38,797 bases of DNA from an uncultured Ruminococcus sp. (GCA_902788785.1 CADALT010000020.1:1-38797), one strand, 5' to 3'; counted from the first letter of the stretch, positions 23,978 to 32,614 are shown. Numbers and translations are program-made. The notes: a model not told the origin generated them from the letters alone.

Positions 23978-24535
23978 TCAGAAATTCTCGGGTATCCATT
24001 TACGGAGCTCCTCGAACTGCTCTTTTTGTTTTTTATTGTTTTCCTGTACTTGCTGCTCTTCCTCGATGGAATAGTAGTGGGAGTATGCAGCCGATGCGCC
24101 GACGATGAGGTTTGAGTCAATAAGAAAACAGCTTTGTATTTCTGCATCCATGACACCGTCCTCATAGCCGCTTATAAAATTCTCATCTTCCTCGAGGGTG
24201 TTCTCCTTAAAGGTCCCTTTGAGTTTCTTGAAAGCTTTATTTGCGTCCTTTGATGAGCAGAAAACGTAATAGCTCAGGCGCTGATAATTATTTGCCTGAT
24301 CTTCATTGCGGTAACACCTAACACATTCTACGCCCCTAAGTTTGGTATCTTTATGCTTGAATTCAGTGCCTGCCAGCTTATCTATATCTTCTGCGGTATA
24401 CTTTGCATCAGGTTTGCTTTTGGATATTAAGCTGTCCCTGAAATGTTTAGGAAGCAAAAACAGCAGAAGCCCCATCGCAGCTGCAATGACTGATATTTTT
24501 ATGAGTTTACTGCGTTTTTTCTTGTCAGCGCTCAT
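23978..24535 (-). CDS. Unknown membrane-anchored protein between ktrB and ktrA
   Basis: 185 aa. Lys/Arg-rich start MSADKKKRSKLIKIS followed by one helix (VIAAAMGLLLFLLP, about residues 16-29), so the rest is likely outside the cell. The outer part is charged with three cysteines (VECVRCYR, YVFCSSKD, QSCFLID) and ends with a Gln/Glu/Lys-rich, coiled-coil-like stretch (SIEEEQQVQENNKKQKEQFEEL). It starts 9 bp after the ktrB stop and ends 48 bp before ktrA, so it is expressed with the potassium channel. It is not recognised. An accessory role in KtrAB is inference from position only. Confidence 0.75.
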   Translation of the reverse strand: MSADKKKRSKLIKISVIAAAMGLLLFLLPKHFRDSLISKSKPDAKYTAEDIDKLAGTEFKHKDTKLRGVECVRCYRNEDQANNYQRLSYYVFCSSKDANKAFKKLKGTFKENTLEEDENFISGYEDGVMDAEIQSCFLIDSNLIVGASAAYSHYYSIEEEQQVQENNKKQKEQFEELRKWIPENF

Positions 24536-24544
24536 ATCATCACC

Positions 24545-25930
24545 TTACAGCATTATCTTTTCCTCGGGCAGCAGGCTCTTGTTCGATGCATAGTTGTTGT
24601 GCAGCGAAACTAAGAACGAGATACCGCCTATACGTCCGAAGAACATTATAAATATCACGATGCAGACCGAGATATCCGAAAGGGAAGTGGTTATGCCCAT
24701 GGAAAGTCCTGTGGAGCTTATGGCACTTACCAGTTCAAATACCACAGGTGTCAATGGTATGCCGTCAACACCCGATATCACCATTGCCGATACTATAACG
24801 ACCACAAGGTAAAGCGTGGTTATACAGCAGGCGTTGCGCACGGTGGTATCATCTATTCTTCTGCCGAAGCACTCAACGCTCTTCTTTTTACGGAAGACCG
24901 TGACTATGGTCAGTATCATCACAGCGAAGGTAGTTACCTTGATGCCGCAGGCTGTGGATCCGGGGGAGCCGCCGATGAACATGAAACATATGAGCATCAG
25001 TATCGAGGTCTGCCGCAGGGCAGCCACGTTCACAGATGCAAAGCCCGCATCTCTTCCCGAAGTTATCAGCATGGACGATGCTATGAACTTTCCGCCTATA
25101 GAGAGGTCGTCCATAGTGTTGCCCCATTCGAGCAGTATCATATCCACCATGCCCAGCACATAGAAGACCACGGTGATGAACAGTATTATCTTGGACTGCA
25201 TCGAATACTTCTTGATGTGGTGCTTGTTGGTAACTATATCCTCCCAGGTGAAAAATCCCAGACCGCCGATGACAAGCAGTATGATTATCGGTATGTTCAG
25301 CAATGCGCTGTCGTTTGCGGTTATGAGCGAGCTGCCGGGCTCGAAATAACCCATCAGATCCAAACCTGCCGTACAGAACGACGATATCGAATGGAACAGC
25401 GCAAAAAAAATGCCCCTTGCCCAGCCGAGTCTTGGTACGAACCAGAAGCACAGTGCCACTGTACCCAGCGACTCGAAAAGCGCAGTACCTTTAAGTATGA
25501 ACCTTGTCATCTTTACAACGCCGCCGCTTGAGATACTGCCTATGGATTCACGCATGGTCGCACGCTGTTTAAGGCCTATCTTCTTGCCCATGAAGCTAAG
25601 AGCGAACAGCCCTATGCTCATGAAGCCGATACCGCCTATCTGTATGATGATAAGTATGATTATCTGTCCGAAAAGCGACCAGTATGTGTATGTATCATAT
25701 AATGTCAGTCCCGTACCGCTGAGCGCAGATGTGGTCGTGAAAATGCAGTGGTGCAGCGGAGTGACAACTCTGTCCGTACTGCTCACAGGCAGCATCAGCA
25801 GCAATCCGCCAACCAATATAAGAAGAGAATATCCGAACATCAGAAACTGTGTGAAAGACATTTTCTTCATGAAGCTGTGGTCGATCAGATTTTTGATCGA
25901 TCCTTCATCATCTTCCTTTTTTTTGAACAT
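24545..25930 (-). CDS. ktrB: Potassium uptake channel subunit KtrB (TrkH family)
   Basis: 461 aa, about eight to ten membrane helices in the fourfold M1-P-M2 plan of the TrkH/KtrB/HKT family. The four pore-loop glycines are visible in TTTSALSGTGLTLYD, SISSFCTAGLDLMG, MLITSGRDAGFASVN and SAISSTGLSMGIT. The sequence FIGGSPGSTACGIKVTTFAV belongs to the intramembrane gate region. Takes up potassium, usually with sodium dependence, and is controlled by KtrA. The N-terminal 30 residues (MFKKKEDDEGSIKNLIDHSF) are charged and cytoplasmic. An extended -10 promoter (TGATATAAT, minus strand, 26018-26010) lies about 80 bp upstream. Confidence 0.95.
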   Translation of the reverse strand: MFKKKEDDEGSIKNLIDHSFMKKMSFTQFLMFGYSLLILVGGLLLMLPVSSTDRVVTPLHHCIFTTTSALSGTGLTLYDTYTYWSLFGQIIILIIIQIGGIGFMSIGLFALSFMGKKIGLKQRATMRESIGSISSGGVVKMTRFILKGTALFESLGTVALCFWFVPRLGWARGIFFALFHSISSFCTAGLDLMGYFEPGSSLITANDSALLNIPIIILLVIGGLGFFTWEDIVTNKHHIKKYSMQSKIILFITVVFYVLGMVDMILLEWGNTMDDLSIGGKFIASSMLITSGRDAGFASVNVAALRQTSILMLICFMFIGGSPGSTACGIKVTTFAVMILTIVTVFRKKKSVECFGRRIDDTTVRNACCITTLYLVVVIVSAMVISGVDGIPLTPVVFELVSAISSTGLSMGITTSLSDISVCIVIFIMFFGRIGGISFLVSLHNNYASNKSLLPEEKIML

Positions 25931-26009
25931 TGTTATACTATCTTCCTTTTTGCCATTTTATCCCATAAATACGGATAATTTACGTTTTTCGTACATAATT
26001 GACCTATGT

Positions 26010-26018
26010 ATTATATCA
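26010..26018 (-). promoter_or_regulatory. Extended -10 promoter of the ktr operon
   Basis: Minus strand TGATATAAT; the -35 region is AT-rich without a clear hexamer. No cyclic di-AMP riboswitch is visible in the short (about 75 nt) leader. Confidence 0.5.
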
Positions 26019-26076
26019 TATAATTATAAACAATATATGATATATAGTGAACAAAATGTTAACAATACAGACAAAA

Positions 26077-26099
26077 GACGGAAAGCACAGCCTTCCGTC
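26077..26099 (-). terminator. Terminator of the M48 protease gene
   Basis: Minus strand GACGGAA/TTCCGTC stem, 9-nt loop, then TTTTGTC; 10 bp past the stop. Confidence 0.75.
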
Positions 26100-26108
26100 C
26101 TGTATACT

Positions 26109-27527
26109 TTATTGAGCCATTACATGGTATCTTATGGAAACAGGTGCGTTCACATTGAACCAGGTGTTGCGGTCGAACCTGTCCTGATGGTCGATGGAGA
26201 TATGGGCTATGCTGCCTTCTTTGAGAAGCAGCCTTACCTTGATATCTGCCTGTTCGGTCACAGAGAAATTCGTAAAGCCCAGCGCACGCAGTTCGTCCAC
26301 GACCTCCTGATAATTCCTGCCCATATAGCTTACGCTTGAACCGGGCACACAGACCTGTCCCGGGTGAGCGTCCTGCTGTTCCTTATGGGAGAGTGGGCTG
26401 TAATAGGTCAGCAGCCAGCTTGCGTCCGCAGGCAGCCACTGTCCCTGCTTGACATCGTATCTGTCGTTTACGGTAACAGCTGTTATCGAATTTTCTGCTG
26501 CCCTGCCCTTGCTTTCGGTGGAGCGCACTTCACTGATATTGGTAAAACCAGCCTGGCGCAGAGCATAAGCCACATCGGTCACATTCCTGCCCACATAGCT
26601 GCCGATATTTTCAGCCACAGGCACATAGCTGTGCATCATGTCCCGTTCTTCTTCCTGCATATACCTTACTATATGGCTGAAAGAAGAGGAATTTGTCCAG
26701 CGGTCGCACTCGTAGGCACGCACAGCGTTCAGTGGGTGGTTCATGCGGTTGAACATCAGGAATTCCAGTGTCTTGTTGAACTTTGAGTCGTCAACCAGCT
26801 TTTTGTATTCCGCAGCCTGCGCCAGAAAAGCCTGTTTATTGGCGGCGATGGGTATATTCTTGTCAAAGCCGGCCAGACGCATACACATCTCGACGGTCTT
26901 ATCGCCCGTCAGATCACATACAGCCGCTGCACGGTCGGCAGAATACTCGCTGCATCTCATCCAGTAGTAGAAAGCCATCTGCAAAGGTGTGGTTATGAGC
27001 GAACTCAGCCCCAGCATCTCGGTGGCACCGCCCAGTATCAGTCTGCCCATGGTGGAATAAAGTACATGGTGGCAGGCGATATGTCCGCATTCGTGGGCAA
27101 GTACAGTGGGTATAAGCTCCTCGGGTACGGTGTTTATCAGCCCCGAAGTCATGACGATGAAAGGCTCAGTATCTCCCGAGGTATAAGCATTTGCCACAGG
27201 GCTGAGAGATACGTACAGCTCGGGAACTGCAATGTTGAGTTTTTTGCATATAGGTATGAGCATATCATGGTACTTCGACATCTGCTCCTCACTTACCTTT
27301 ACAAAAGTAGACATATTCAGCAGCTTGAACTGCTTTTCGTTCCATACTTTCATGAAAGAGCGCAGTACCTGCGTAAAGCCCGGTATGGCTTTCAGTGCAT
27401 TGAGCGCTGCTCTGTCGGATTCATGGATAAATAACTCGTGATCGATAGGCATATAGGTCACCTTTCCTTTCTTCTTTCGGTCCATCGTTTTGTTTTTATA
27501 TTGTGTAATAGTGCTTTTGCTCAGCAT
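26109..27527 (-). CDS. M48-type zinc metalloprotease with C-terminal PASTA-like repeats
   Basis: 472 aa from the ATG at 27527, which has GGAG 8 nt upstream and starts 4 bp after the upstream stop. A second good start, at 27452 (MPIDHELFIHESD, with AAGGTGA upstream), would give 447 aa and also fits the family. The protease domain has zinc motif HECGH followed by the third ligand in SEYSADRAAAV, plus the N-terminal ALKAIPGF segment seen in M48 proteins. The C-terminal third holds two similar units: VGRNVTDVAYALRQAGFTNI and MGRNYQEVVDELRALGFTNF, each preceded by a VPV/VPG-type strand, as in PASTA or closely similar domains. No signal peptide is evident and the middle has only one weak hydrophobic stretch, so the location is uncertain. 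Substrate unknown. Confidence 0.85.
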   Translation of the reverse strand: MLSKSTITQYKNKTMDRKKKGKVTYMPIDHELFIHESDRAALNALKAIPGFTQVLRSFMKVWNEKQFKLLNMSTFVKVSEEQMSKYHDMLIPICKKLNIAVPELYVSLSPVANAYTSGDTEPFIVMTSGLINTVPEELIPTVLAHECGHIACHHVLYSTMGRLILGGATEMLGLSSLITTPLQMAFYYWMRCSEYSADRAAAVCDLTGDKTVEMCMRLAGFDKNIPIAANKQAFLAQAAEYKKLVDDSKFNKTLEFLMFNRMNHPLNAVRAYECDRWTNSSSFSHIVRYMQEEERDMMHSYVPVAENIGSYVGRNVTDVAYALRQAGFTNISEVRSTESKGRAAENSITAVTVNDRYDVKQGQWLPADASWLLTYYSPLSHKEQQDAHPGQVCVPGSSVSYMGRNYQEVVDELRALGFTNFSVTEQADIKVRLLLKEGSIAHISIDHQDRFDRNTWFNVNAPVSIRYHVMAQ

Positions 27528-27531
27528 ACTT

Positions 27532-28326
27532 TTATCTCCGCCTGAGCTCCCAGAAAGCCACTGCTGCCGCTGCCGCAACGTTCAGCGAGTCCACGCCGTG
27601 TGCCATGGGTATCTTGATGGTGTAGTCGCATTCGCTTATGGTCGCCGCTTTCAGACCGTCGCCCTCGGTGCCGAGAATTATCGCCAGCTTATCTGCCGAG
27701 GATAGTCTTTCATCGTCGATGGTCACCGTATCCGACCTGAGCGCCATTGCCGCCGTGACGAAGCCTTGCTCACGCAGCTTTGCTATATAGCCGCTGTCGG
27801 AAGTGCCGATGTGTGCATAGGGTATCTGAAAGACCGTGCCCATGCTGACCCTGACCGTTCGCCGAAAAAGTGGGTCGCTGCAGCCGTCTGTCAGGAGCAC
27901 CCCATCGAACCCCAGCGCCGCCGCCGAACGGAAAACAGCGCCTATATTCGTCTGGTTCATGACATCTTCCAGCACAGCTATCCTGTGGGCGCAGGACAGT
28001 ATATCTGTCGCTTCAGCCCTGCGTTTCATGGCGCAAAGCATACCCTGTGTCAGCTTGAAGCCCGTAAGCTCCGCAAGCAGAGCCTTGCTGCCGCTGTACA
28101 CGGGTATATCTCCCATGCGTGCGATAATGTCAGCGCCCTGACCTGTGATATACTTATCCTCGCAAAGCAGAGATACCGCCTCGTATCCCGAGTCCAGTGC
28201 GGTGCGTATGACTTTCGGGCTTTCTGCCACGAAAAGTCCCTGTTCTTTCAGCGTAAGTTCCGCCGTTGATGTATAGGGAAAAAGCCCCTCGGCGGAAAGG
28301 TCGGTTATGGGTATTATATCAGCCAT
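27532..28326 (-). CDS. TrmH/SpoU family RNA 2'-O-methyltransferase
   Basis: 264 aa SPOUT methyltransferase. An N-terminal substrate-binding part (LFVAESPKVIRTALDSG) is followed by the knotted SAM-binding domain with motif 1 LEDVMNQTNIGAVFRSAAALGFDGVLL, motif 2 AIILGTEGDGL and motif 3 IPMAHGVDSLNVAAAAAVAFWEL. It probably methylates a ribose in rRNA or tRNA; the exact site cannot be told. Promoter TTGCAT-17-TATAAT just upstream. The M48 protease gene starts 4 bp after its stop, so the two are translationally coupled. Confidence 0.93.
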   Translation of the reverse strand: MADIIPITDLSAEGLFPYTSTAELTLKEQGLFVAESPKVIRTALDSGYEAVSLLCEDKYITGQGADIIARMGDIPVYSGSKALLAELTGFKLTQGMLCAMKRRAEATDILSCAHRIAVLEDVMNQTNIGAVFRSAAALGFDGVLLTDGCSDPLFRRTVRVSMGTVFQIPYAHIGTSDSGYIAKLREQGFVTAAMALRSDTVTIDDERLSSADKLAIILGTEGDGLKAATISECDYTIKIPMAHGVDSLNVAAAAAVAFWELRRR

Positions 28327-28355
28327 AGTTTCTCCTAAATTGATCTATATGACAC

Positions 28356-28384
28356 ATTATATCACAATTTGTCAAAGAATGCAA
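28356..28384 (-). promoter_or_regulatory. Promoter of the SpoU methylase/M48 operon
   Basis: Minus strand TTGCAT (28384-28379), 17 bp, TATAAT (28361-28356) with TGA extension; start codon about 30 bp downstream. Confidence 0.65.
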
Positions 28385-28417
28385 TACATTTGTGAAATAA
28401 ATGCTCTCTCGTCGGAA

Positions 28418-29050
28418 TTATTTTTCTGCTTGTTTTCTATAGTCGAGCCTTACCAGCGCTTTGCCGTTCGGAAGTTGGGCAGAAGAAGAGAATATCCGCT
28501 CATAGCCCGTATCCGCCATGGCTTTTGTGAGAGAGTCCTCATCCATCTGATGATGGACTTCATCGAGCCTGTCAAAAGCGTGGATATAGGGCGAATCCGA
28601 TACCCATTGCTTATCATCGGTGTTTATCTGTATAACGCAGGAAACGTATTTTGGAGCGATCTGCGTAACTGCCTTTTTGAAGACCTCCGTACCGATGTAC
28701 TCTATCAGCAGGTCTGCAATGACAAGCTCTGCCTTTGGGAGTTTATTCGTTTCGGTCACAAGGTCGATGTGCAGAAGTTCCAGCAAATCTGAAAACTGCT
28801 CATAACGTTCTGCTGTAACACGCAGATAATCCGCATTTATATCAATGCCGTAAACTTTTCGCAGTTTTGTCTCGACGATGTGTTCCAGCCCGTTTCCGCC
28901 TGCCACGCCCAGCACCATCGCCGTATCGGCAGGATAAGCGGAAAACTGCTCTTTCATGAGCGTATTCAGCGCTTGCAGCTGCATGACGGAACCAAGGCTC
29001 ATATGTTTCTCGTAATCGCTCAGACTTATATCTTCCCATGGTCTGTTCAT
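28418..29050 (-). CDS. SAM-dependent methyltransferase (class I), unknown target
   Basis: 210 aa from the ATG at 29050 (MNRPWEDISLSDYEKHM) with GAGGTGA upstream; the same frame stays open to 29320 but that part runs antisense inside citrate synthase. Rossmann SAM-binding features: AMVLGVAGGNGLEHIV (motif I, GxxGGNG), KVYGIDINADYL with the acidic residue after strand 2, and ADLLIEYIG (motif IV region). The N-terminal helix SDYEKHMSLGSVMQLQALNTLM is typical of small-molecule methyltransferases. Cytoplasmic. It lies just beyond the citrate synthase terminator; no own promoter is evident in the 20 bp between, so it may depend on read-through. Confidence 0.85.
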   Translation of the reverse strand: MNRPWEDISLSDYEKHMSLGSVMQLQALNTLMKEQFSAYPADTAMVLGVAGGNGLEHIVETKLRKVYGIDINADYLRVTAERYEQFSDLLELLHIDLVTETNKLPKAELVIADLLIEYIGTEVFKKAVTQIAPKYVSCVIQINTDDKQWVSDSPYIHAFDRLDEVHHQMDEDSLTKAMADTGYERIFSSSAQLPNGKALVRLDYRKQAEK

Positions 29051-29071
29051 CGTTGTCACCTCATATAAAAA

Positions 29072-29105
29072 GCCGCAGTTTCCTTGATGTTCGTGAAACT
29101 GCGGC
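29072..29105 (-). terminator. Terminator of citrate synthase gene
   Basis: Perfect 11-bp stem GCCGCAGTTTC/GAAACTGCGGC with a 12-nt loop, followed on the minus strand by TTTTTATA; 7 bp past the gltA stop. Confidence 0.92.
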
Positions 29106-29112
29106 GATATCA

Positions 29113-30459
29113 TTATCTCTCGTTCAGCGGTGTGTAGGTACGTTCCTTTGCAACTGCCTTGTAAGCGGGACGGATTATCCTCTTGCCTGTCACCAGTTCC
29201 TCGAAACGGTGTGCGCACCAGCCCGGCATTCTCGATACTGCAAACATAGGTGTGAACAGATCCTGAGGTATGCCCAGCATCCTGTAGACAAAGCCGGAAT
29301 ACATATCGACGTTTGCGCACATAGCCTTGTCGCTGCCCTTGATCTTCAGGAACAGCTCGGGAGTCAGCCTTTCGATCATTTCAAGCAGCTTGTACTCCTT
29401 CTCGAACTCTGTGCCCTCTGCCATCTTCCTTGCATTTTCCTTGAGGATGACAGCTCTCGGGTCTGACAGGGTGTAAACTGCGTGACCCATACCGTAGATA
29501 AGCCCCGACTTGTCGAAAGCTTCCTTGTTCAGTATCTTTGTGAGGAAATCAGCTACCTGACCCTCGTCGCCCCAATCAGCAACATTTTCCTTGATGCACT
29601 CGTGCATTGCGGATACCTTCAGGTTCGCACCGCCGTGCTTGGGTCCCTTCAGGGAACCTATGGCTGCGGAGTATGCGGAATAGGGGTCTGTGCCCGATGA
29701 AGTCAGCACTCTGCAAGAGAATGTGGAGTTGTTTCCGCCGCCGTGTTCAGCGTGCAGCATCATCAGCAGGTCAAGAAGCTTAGCCTCTTCATCTGTGAAC
29801 ATCCTGTCGGGACGTATAGCTGCCAGTATCATCTCGGCTGTGGTATGCTTGGGGTCAAGCGGGTGCAGGAACATCGTCTTGTTATCGAATGTTCTCTTCT
29901 TCACCTGATAAGCCAGTGTCATTATATAAGGCAGCTTTGAGATTATAGATATAGCCGTTGCCATCTCGTACTCGGGCGAACGGTTCTCGGGATTATCGTC
30001 GTAAGAATAAAGCGCAAGGATAGAACGGGACATCTTGTTCATGATATCCTTTGAGGGCGCTTTGAGTATCATATCCGAGAAGAAATCCTGTGGCAGAGGT
30101 CTGTTCTCTGCGATTATCTGGCGGAAAGCCGCAAGCTCGTCCTTATTCGGCAGATCACCCATCAGCAGCAGGTATACCACCTCTTCAAAACCGAACCTGT
30201 TTTCCTTTACAGCATTGCCTACAAGGTCTCTCACATCGTAGCCTCTGTAGATAAGCTGACCCTCTATGGGCATCTTCTCGCCCTCATTGACCACATATCC
30301 GTGAACGTTACAGATGTTGGTAAGACCTGCGGTGACACCTGTACCATCGGCATTTCGCAGACCTCTCTTGACGCTGTATCTGTCATAGAACTTGGGGTCG
30401 ATAGTATTGTTTGCAACGAACTGTTGGCAGAGCAGCTTCCTCGCTGTATCGTTTACCAT
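29113..30459 (-). CDS. gltA: Citrate synthase
   Basis: 448 aa, condenses acetyl-CoA with oxaloacetate. Catalytic regions: LHAEHGGGNNSTFS (first His), GLIYGMGHAVYTLSDPRA (second His) and ANVDMYSGFVYRMLGIP (catalytic Asp), with the CoA/oxaloacetate Arg segments MPGWCAHRFEEL. The N-terminus (residues about 30-70, SVKRGLRNADGTGVTAGLTNI) matches the longer anaerobe-type citrate synthases. Standing alone with its own promoter and terminator, it probably feeds glutamate synthesis rather than a full TCA cycle. No aconitase or isocitrate dehydrogenase gene is adjacent. Confidence 0.96.
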   Translation of the reverse strand: MVNDTARKLLCQQFVANNTIDPKFYDRYSVKRGLRNADGTGVTAGLTNICNVHGYVVNEGEKMPIEGQLIYRGYDVRDLVGNAVKENRFGFEEVVYLLLMGDLPNKDELAAFRQIIAENRPLPQDFFSDMILKAPSKDIMNKMSRSILALYSYDDNPENRSPEYEMATAISIISKLPYIMTLAYQVKKRTFDNKTMFLHPLDPKHTTAEMILAAIRPDRMFTDEEAKLLDLLMMLHAEHGGGNNSTFSCRVLTSSGTDPYSAYSAAIGSLKGPKHGGANLKVSAMHECIKENVADWGDEGQVADFLTKILNKEAFDKSGLIYGMGHAVYTLSDPRAVILKENARKMAEGTEFEKEYKLLEMIERLTPELFLKIKGSDKAMCANVDMYSGFVYRMLGIPQDLFTPMFAVSRMPGWCAHRFEELVTGKRIIRPAYKAVAKERTYTPLNER

Positions 30460-30493
30460 TATGTATCATCTCTCTTTCCTAGCGTATTCTGTT

Positions 30494-30522
30494 ATTATAC
30501 ACCATTTTCAACTGATTGTCAA
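30494..30522 (-). promoter_or_regulatory. Promoter of gltA
   Basis: Minus strand TTGACA (30522-30517), 17 bp, TATAAT (30499-30494); about 35 bp upstream of the start codon. A short terminator-like hairpin (AAGCC...GGGCTTTTT, plus strand, 30521-30541) lies in the divergent intergenic region. Confidence 0.8.
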
Positions 30523-30567
30523 GCCATAAACAGGGCTTTTTACGATTATTTCGGGAAATTTGTCGCC

Positions 30568-30596
30568 TTGACAAATGTGGATAAATATGTTATAAT
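30568..30596 (+). promoter_or_regulatory. Promoter of the dockerin protein gene
   Basis: Consensus TTGACA (30568-30573), 17 bp, TATAAT (30591-30596). Confidence 0.85.
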
Positions 30597-30668
30597 ATAT
30601 GACATTGTATCATATTCATATTTTCAAAACATTTACATGAGGTACAAAGACGGAAAGGAAGAATTTTA

Positions 30669-32483
30669 ATGAAGAAAGCAAAACGCATCATACCCATGCT
30701 GACAGCGGCAGTGTTGGCAATGAACGGTACGTGTTCGGTGCTGGGAGTCACGGCACAGGTAAATGATATGGAGCTGATGAGCAGAGCTGCCGATGACAGC
30801 TTCTACACCAGTAATTACAATCATGTCATAGATCAGAAGATAAATAAGAATTATCTCAATCTGTATACTCCGTACAGTGTAAATTTTAATGATATATCAT
30901 TTGATCTGAGAGACAGCAAGGGCAGGACCGTCGCACGTCTGAAAAGTGATGAGCGCAGCAAGATCTACGATCTTGCGGACGGCATGATGGACTTTACGGG
31001 CATTCAATCTTCGTCTCAGTATAGAAATTATTGCGAACAGAATAATATCCCCCTTGAACGTATCACGGATGTGAGGATACATCTTGATGATGATAAACAG
31101 AGCTTTTATATGAGCGAGCTCAGACCCTTCGGCTCCTACCGTCTGGAGAAGGGAAAAGAGGATGATGGAAGAGACTACTATTTGATGGATCTTGATGCAA
31201 AGTATTCATATACATTTCTTGACCCACGTATTGAAAAAGTCGGTGAATTTACCTTGCCGGCAGGCTGTTTCCATATAGATATATGCGGCTGGTACAGTCA
31301 GTCCAACGACTATAATTCGGGGCTGTATATTTTTAACAACGGTGTGACTGCGGAAGAGAGGGGCTGCATTATAGGCGATCCGTGGATGCTCCACGACCGT
31401 GCGGGACAGAACCTATCTTATCAGGCAGCTCCCGGAGAATATGATGCAACATTCTACGGCAATTATTTCTGGTCCAGCGAAGGAAACCTTAAAGTCGCAG
31501 ATCATGAGACGAAGTTTATCAAGGTGAAAGCGCCCTTAAAAGCCTGTGTACCCGAGTTTTTCGACGGCTCTATCCCTGCTTTCTGTTTCAATGATGATAT
31601 GGAGACTGATTATCACGCACCTGACGGCAGCACATATCACATTGATCTTAATGGTGATGCAAGTCAGACACAGTTTAAGATGATGGTGATATCAGGCGGC
31701 ATGATACAGGTCATACTTCCCGATCCCGACGGAAATGTTGAGTTCTTCGTTGATCCCGAATTAAAAGATGCAAGGCTGTACTACTCCATAGATACGCCTT
31801 ATCAGAAATCAAGAGGCGGCGATCTGGAAAACAGTATATCTATGACTTTTGATATTAAAAAAGCCATGTATAATACCGATTTTGACTTTCCCAAGAACGG
31901 CTGGACGATATACGATATCCCCGAGGGCGACTACACTCTCCGCATAAGCAAAGACAGCAAATATGCAGAAAAGTACAGGGTAAAGGATCCTCATATACAT
32001 ATCTCGAACACCCGTGATCTTCAGAGCAGGACCATTGAGATAGAGGAGAAACCTGTCGAGAGCAGTTCAAGCAAGCCGGCGGCATCAAGCTCCAAGAAGC
32101 CTGCTGCTTCATCTTCAAAGGCGCCAGCGACAAGCTCTAAGAAGCCTGCTGCTTCATCTTCAAAGGCACCTGCGACAAGCTCGAAGAAGCCTGCTGCTTC
32201 ATCTTCCAAGGCACCTGCGACAAGCTCGAAGAAACCTGCTGACACATCTTCAAAGGCAGGCAGCACAAGCAAGCCCGCATCCAAGCTTTTAAAGGGCGAT
32301 GCGAACTGCGACGGCAAGATAACAGTTACGGATATTGCAGTTATAGCGACCCATATCAAGGGCATGAAGGCGCTGAAAGGCGACGGGCTGAAGAATGCCA
32401 ATGTAAACGGCGACAAGCAGATAGATGTATCTGACATAGCAGCTGTTGCGGCTCATATCAAGGGCATAAAGGCTATAAAGTAA
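30669..32483 (+). CDS. Secreted protein with C-terminal type I dockerin
   Basis: 604 aa. Signal peptide MKKAKRIIPMLTAAVLAMNG with likely cleavage after VTA near residue 29. Residues about 40-455 form one or more beta-rich domains (for example DGKEDDGRDYY-like and PEGDYTLRISKDSKYAEKYRV segments) that I do not recognise as any glycosidase. Residues about 460-535 are a Ser/Ala/Pro/Lys linker with a 15-residue repeat (KKPAASSSKAPATSS, three copies). The last 65 residues are a type I dockerin: GDANCDGKITVTDIAVIATHIKG and ANVNGDKQIDVSDIAAVAAHIKG are its two calcium-binding EF-hand-like loops. It should be secreted and bind a cohesin, on the cell surface or a scaffoldin. Own promoter and terminator. 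Confidence 0.9.
   Translation: MKKAKRIIPMLTAAVLAMNGTCSVLGVTAQVNDMELMSRAADDSFYTSNYNHVIDQKINKNYLNLYTPYSVNFNDISFDLRDSKGRTVARLKSDERSKIYDLADGMMDFTGIQSSSQYRNYCEQNNIPLERITDVRIHLDDDKQSFYMSELRPFGSYRLEKGKEDDGRDYYLMDLDAKYSYTFLDPRIEKVGEFTLPAGCFHIDICGWYSQSNDYNSGLYIFNNGVTAEERGCIIGDPWMLHDRAGQNLSYQAAPGEYDATFYGNYFWSSEGNLKVADHETKFIKVKAPLKACVPEFFDGSIPAFCFNDDMETDYHAPDGSTYHIDLNGDASQTQFKMMVISGGMIQVILPDPDGNVEFFVDPELKDARLYYSIDTPYQKSRGGDLENSISMTFDIKKAMYNTDFDFPKNGWTIYDIPEGDYTLRISKDSKYAEKYRVKDPHIHISNTRDLQSRTIEIEEKPVESSSSKPAASSSKKPAASSSKAPATSSKKPAASSSKAPATSSKKPAASSSKAPATSSKKPADTSSKAGSTSKPASKLLKGDANCDGKITVTDIAVIATHIKGMKALKGDGLKNANVNGDKQIDVSDIAAVAAHIKGIKAIK
32094..32228 (+). repeat. 45-bp coding repeat in the dockerin protein linker
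   Basis: Three near-identical 45-bp units (32094-32138, 32139-32183, 32184-32228), each encoding 15 linker residues, followed by a diverged unit. Typical of unequal-crossover growth of a linker. Confidence 0.9.
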
Positions 32484-32491
32484 TGATACGG

Positions 32492-32514
32492 AGAGCGGAC
32501 GGATTGTCCGCTCT
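32492..32514 (+). terminator. Terminator of the dockerin protein gene
   Basis: Perfect stem AGAGCGGAC/GTCCGCTCT, 5-nt loop, then TTTTTTG; 8 bp past the stop. Confidence 0.92.
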
Positions 32515-32540
32515 TTTTTGTGTGGGTTTTCGGGCAGGAT

Positions 32541-32569
32541 TTGACTTTATTGCTGAAATGTATTATAAT
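32541..32569 (+). promoter_or_regulatory. Promoter of the SH3/YgjP/Nudix operon
   Basis: TTGACT (32541-32546), 17 bp, TATAAT (32564-32569); start codon 45 bp downstream. Confidence 0.8.
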
Positions 32570-32614
32570 ATATAGAATAGTGTAAAATAGTATAAAACCA
32601 AAAGGAGAGTATAA

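Noticed and set aside
25931-26108. Cyclic di-AMP riboswitch upstream of ktrB
   Set aside because: KtrAB genes are often controlled this way, but the leader here is only about 75 nt and AT-rich without the conserved GC elements.
28418-29320. 300-aa version of the small methyltransferase
   Set aside because: The first 90 residues are antisense to the end of citrate synthase and cross its terminator; the ATG at 29050 has a good ribosome site and begins the conserved part.
32021-32437. 138-aa minus-strand frame over the dockerin linker
   Set aside because: It is the antisense reading of the repetitive Ser/Ala/Lys linker.
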